NCBI RefSeq assembly: GCF_000271665.2
Contig: NZ_CP010978.1
Location: forward strand, 1,396,501-1,460,500
From: Pelosinus fermentans JBW45
Lineage (GTDB): Bacteria > Bacillota > Negativicutes > DSM-13327
Length of the DNA stretch: 64,000 nucleotides
Direction of reading: 5' to 3'
In this document: piece after piece, positions 61,417 through 64,000 of the stretch
Layout of the letters: the number at the start of each line of letters is the position of its first letter
How positions within the stretch are numbered: position 1 is the stretch's first letter
The notes under the pieces: model-generated
What the model was told of the DNA's origin: nothing
The model's database searches: none
Seen by the model: only the letters and a program-made list of their open reading frames with translations
Position numbers and translations under genes: made by a program

Positions 61417-63648
61417 CTACCAGCGGCGGGTGGCTGTCAATCTGAAAGTGCGGCCGGGACTGACGGTTTCATAGTTATCACCGGTCCAGGAGCCGATGAC
61501 ATATTCTTTGTCAAACAAATTGTGAACATTGAAGGCGTAGCGCCAGCCGCCGGCATCATAGCGGATTAAGGCATCGGTCAGTACCACGCCGCCTAATTTA
61601 ACGGTATTATAATAATCATACCGGGAGCCAATATAGCGCAGGCCTGCGCCAAAGCCCCAGCCTTTAATTCTCTCACCTTTCATTGCTTCTGGCGCAGCGG
61701 TATCGAACCAGAGGGAGGCACTGTGCCTCGGGACGTTTGCCGTGGTCTTGCCAAGAAGGGCAGCATCGTTATTCTTGGTCACTTTATGTTTGGGCATGTA
61801 GGTGTAGGCAGCAGTAATATTAAGACCTTTTAGGGCGGCAATATTAGCTTCTAGTTCCAGGCCCTGAGCGGTGACTTCGCCAGTTTGAACTTGAAAACTT
61901 TCGTTTGATGTATTCAATGGATCGCTAGTTAAGACATTTTGCTGGCGCAAGTCGAAGATGGCGGCGCTATAGCGGATGTTGCTATTTTCCGGTGCATATT
62001 GCACGCCCAGTTCGTATTGGCGGCCAGTGGTTGGATCGAAGGCTTTGCCGTGGCGGTTTGTGCCGGCCTGGCCCTCAAAGGATTCATCATAGCTGATATA
62101 AGGGAACAGCCCGTTGCCAGCATCATAAACCAGTCCTAGGCGACCGGTAAAGGCGCTCTGGTCAATGCGGGTGTGTGCATCCGTCTTGATATCGCGCGTG
62201 TCCTGATCAAATTGGTCGTAACGACCGCCGGCAATTGCTGTCCAGCGTTGACCGAATTTTAGCTGATCCTGGACATAGAAGCCGGTTTGCTTCATTTTGA
62301 TATCTGCCGAAGTCCAGGAGGCTAATGCAGTGGGGGTAGTAACCCCTTGTCCGTAGTTTAGGCTGTTAAGGTTAAGAGATGGCGCTAAACCTGACCGCCA
62401 GATATAGCCATATTCATTGTTTTGATAATCAAAGCCTAGTAAAGTGGTATGGTCCACTGCACCGCTGGACCATTTCGCCTGAAAGTGAGTATCAATGACA
62501 TTAGAGCTGAGATCGGTTTGAGAATAATATGCTGTACGTTTGGCGATACCATCCGTTACGCTGTCTATCGACAAATATTTGAAATCTGCGGAAATATCTG
62601 AGTGGCGAGCGCTTTGGGTTACTGACCAGGTATCGTTAAAGCGGTGCTCAAAAATATATCCGATTTGCTTATCATCTCTGATAAAGCGGTCATAGCCCGG
62701 TTCACCGTAAAAACCGGTACCAGAGTAGCCGTATAGCTTGTGCCCGGGTAAGTAGCGGTACGGATTGGTATCGTAGCTGCCCTTGATATCGTCTTTCTGG
62801 TAATGGGCCAGGAGGGTCAGACTGGTATCATCGTCAGGTTTCCAGGTCAGAGCAGGGGCGATCATTTGCCGCTTAGCACTGCTGTAGTCTTCTGGCAAGT
62901 CTTCATCGGAAGTACGGGCAGTCAGCCGGAAGAGCACATTCCCCTTTTCGTTCACTGCACCACCCAGATCAATGGCTCCACTGAGCTGATTGTCGTTGCC
63001 GGCTTGGATTTGAATCTCTCGCAGTTGTTCGCTGGTGGGGCGTTTGGAGACCTGATTGATAATCCCTCCAGGGCTATTGGCCCCGTAGAGAATACTAGCT
63101 GGGCCGCGCAGCACCTCGATGCGTTCAAAACTATAGGGGTCGTAATTGGACTTAGAAAAGCCTCCAGTTGACATGCGCAAGCCGTCCGTATAAACGGAAT
63201 AGTCAGTGAACCCACGGCTATTGGCCCTGAAAAATCGAGAATCCCGGTTGTAGGTGGCGTCACTAAAGCCGGGGGTGTAGCCTAGAGCGTCAAACAGATC
63301 AGTTACGCCACGGGCTTCCATCTGCTCTTGGGTAATGACGCTAATAGAGCGGGCGGTTTCCTCAAGGGGGGTGTCAGTCTTAGTTCCGACACTGCTGCGT
63401 TTGGCGACATAACCTTTATCGACAGCAACTTCTTTATTAGCTGTAACTTCCACGCCTTCCAGACTAAATTCCCGCTGACTTGCAGTTGCTTCAGCAGCTT
63501 GTTCATCAGCAGAATGCACTGCTGGCGGTGCGGTTTCTTTTGTTTCATCTGCTGCGTAAACGTGCGCAGGCAGATGCCAGAACAGACTGCTGCCAATCAG
63601 GGTATAGAGCAAGCTTCTTTGCGCTGCCCGGGATACGTATTTCTTCAT
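61417..63648 (-). CDS. TonB-dependent siderophore receptor (paralog 2)
   Basis: 743 aa. Signal peptide ([15 protein letters not shown]), [13 protein letters not shown], plug [18 protein letters not shown] and [27 protein letters not shown], barrel ending NLFDKEYV...TATRRW. Long blocks are identical with paralog 1 (for example the GQxYELGVQYxP and RHSASLW regions), indicating duplication, while the extracellular loops differ. Likely a different ferric siderophore. Confidence 0.95.
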   Translation of the reverse strand: MKKYVSRAAQRSLLYTLIGSSLFWHLPAHVYAADETKETAPPAVHSADEQAAEATASQREFSLEGVEVTANKEVAVDKGYVAKRSSVGTKTDTPLEETARSISVITQEQMEARGVTDLFDALGYTPGFSDATYNRDSRFFRANSRGFTDYSVYTDGLRMSTGGFSKSNYDPYSFERIEVLRGPASILYGANSPGGIINQVSKRPTSEQLREIQIQAGNDNQLSGAIDLGGAVNEKGNVLFRLTARTSDEDLPEDYSSAKRQMIAPALTWKPDDDTSLTLLAHYQKDDIKGSYDTNPYRYLPGHKLYGYSGTGFYGEPGYDRFIRDDKQIGYIFEHRFNDTWSVTQSARHSDISADFKYLSIDSVTDGIAKRTAYYSQTDLSSNVIDTHFQAKWSSGAVDHTTLLGFDYQNNEYGYIWRSGLAPSLNLNSLNYGQGVTTPTALASWTSADIKMKQTGFYVQDQLKFGQRWTAIAGGRYDQFDQDTRDIKTDAHTRIDQSAFTGRLGLVYDAGNGLFPYISYDESFEGQAGTNRHGKAFDPTTGRQYELGVQYAPENSNIRYSAAIFDLRQQNVLTSDPLNTSNESFQVQTGEVTAQGLELEANIAALKGLNITAAYTYMPKHKVTKNNDAALLGKTTANVPRHSASLWFDTAAPEAMKGERIKGWGFGAGLRYIGSRYDYYNTVKLGGVVLTDALIRYDAGGWRYAFNVHNLFDKEYVIGSWTGDNYETVSPGRTFRLTATRRW

Positions 63649-63677
63649 GCTTTCTTCGACTCCCTCTGTGATAGTAT

Positions 63678-63696
63678 AATAACAATAATCATTATC
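63678..63696. promoter_or_regulatory. Fur-like box in the receptor 2 leader
   Basis: AATAACAATAATCATTATC, 16 of 19 to the Fur consensus, 30-48 bases before the receptor start and about 60-78 bases after the distal start. Confidence 0.8.
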
Positions 63697-63762
63697 AATG
63701 AAATTCCTGATTGAAATGCTAAGTTAGTTTTTGATAAGCCGGCTCTGGCTAACTTGTGGCTA

Positions 63763-63792
63763 ATTATAGCAAGGTAATTTTATGTTAGTCAA
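63763..63792 (-). promoter_or_regulatory. Distal promoter of receptor 2
   Basis: Minus strand TTGACT (63792-63787), 18 bases ending ACCTTGC, TATAAT (63768-63763); same layout as receptor 1 and tolC. An AAGTTAG...CTAACTT stem with an AGCCGGCT core follows in the leader. Confidence 0.7.
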
Positions 63793-64000
63793 CGGTTGGA
63801 CAGATGATAAATTGCTATGTAGAAAAATAAACTAAAGCTGGATTGAACGAGAAAAATTCTCATATTTAGAACTGTTAATAGAATCTTTCTGCGTTTTTTT
63901 GACACGATCTCATGTAATTTAAGCATAGAAAATTATTGTATCAGTTATTTAGTTTGCAATAGTAACATGGTATGATACATATAGATTGTAAGATAAGGAT
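63793..64000. other. Intergenic end of window
   Basis: No gene. A GAGAA-AAA-TTCTC inverted repeat is at about 63849-63861. Any downstream gene starts beyond the window. Confidence 0.5.

Overview
The window is AT-rich and looks chromosomal. It comes from a Gram-positive-lineage bacterium with an outer membrane, most likely a sporulating Negativicute of the Sporomusaceae (Pelosinus/Sporomusa type). Firmicute traits are a T-box leader on ilvB, a YIEGIA/capping-subunit pair, a YkpA-type ABC-F protein and an EtfA with a ferredoxin domain. Diderm traits are LpxA, TonB-ExbB-ExbD, TolC and three TonB-dependent receptors. Genus-level placement is inference.

Layout. 0-1.1 kb: end of an IS30-family transposase cut by the window edge. 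1.1-9.7 kb: housekeeping genes (ABC-F ATPase, DUF885 protein, T-box-controlled ilvBN, DUF441 membrane protein, TetR regulator). 10-14.7 kb: short-chain acyl-CoA cluster (acyl-CoA dehydrogenase, EtfB, ferredoxin-EtfA, crotonase) and a convergent MarR. 14.8-21.7 kb: an aberrant OmpR-type regulator divergent from a small secreted helical protein, then lpxA, nitroreductase, YoaP-type acetyltransferase, two CBO0543-type membrane proteins and a Cys/Met PLP enzyme. 22-27 kb: DnaJ-like protein, ClpB, 5'-nucleotidase and a CMD protein. 27.6-35.4 kb: a sensor kinase with an extracytoplasmic amino-acid-binding domain and an NtrC-type regulator, then two palindromic sites, a sigma-54 promoter, an NhaC-family transporter, L-asparaginase and, convergently, aspartate aminotransferase. 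This reads as an asparagine/aspartate uptake and use circuit. 35.5-44 kb: cysteine desulfurase-like protein, hemerythrin, M18 aminopeptidase, tRNA-Arg, YIEGIA pair, DUF421, glycerol facilitator, HAD phosphatase and decayed gene fragments.

44-64 kb is an iron/heme acquisition island. It holds a tolC-exbB-exbD-tonB operon, a heme-type ABC transporter (binding protein, permease, ATPase) followed by a flavodoxin, a HutW-type radical SAM enzyme, a TonB receptor and ChaN, and two siderophore-receptor paralogs flanking an AraC regulator. Fur-like boxes lie at almost every start.

The strongest candidate for an undescribed system is inside this island. A paralog of the heme-binding protein has lost its signal peptide and is fused to a Com-type zinc ribbon, the RNA-binding fold of phage Mu Com. 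A free Com-like ribbon is encoded next to it. Three leaders in the island (before the fusion gene, before the ABC operon and before the receptor) share an AGAGAGCC box followed by a near-identical terminator hairpin. My hypothesis is a cytoplasmic ligand sensor that controls transcription read-through in these leaders.

A dispersed palindromic repeat (AACCACAGAGG.../AACCACAAAGG...) occurs at six intergenic sites across the window.
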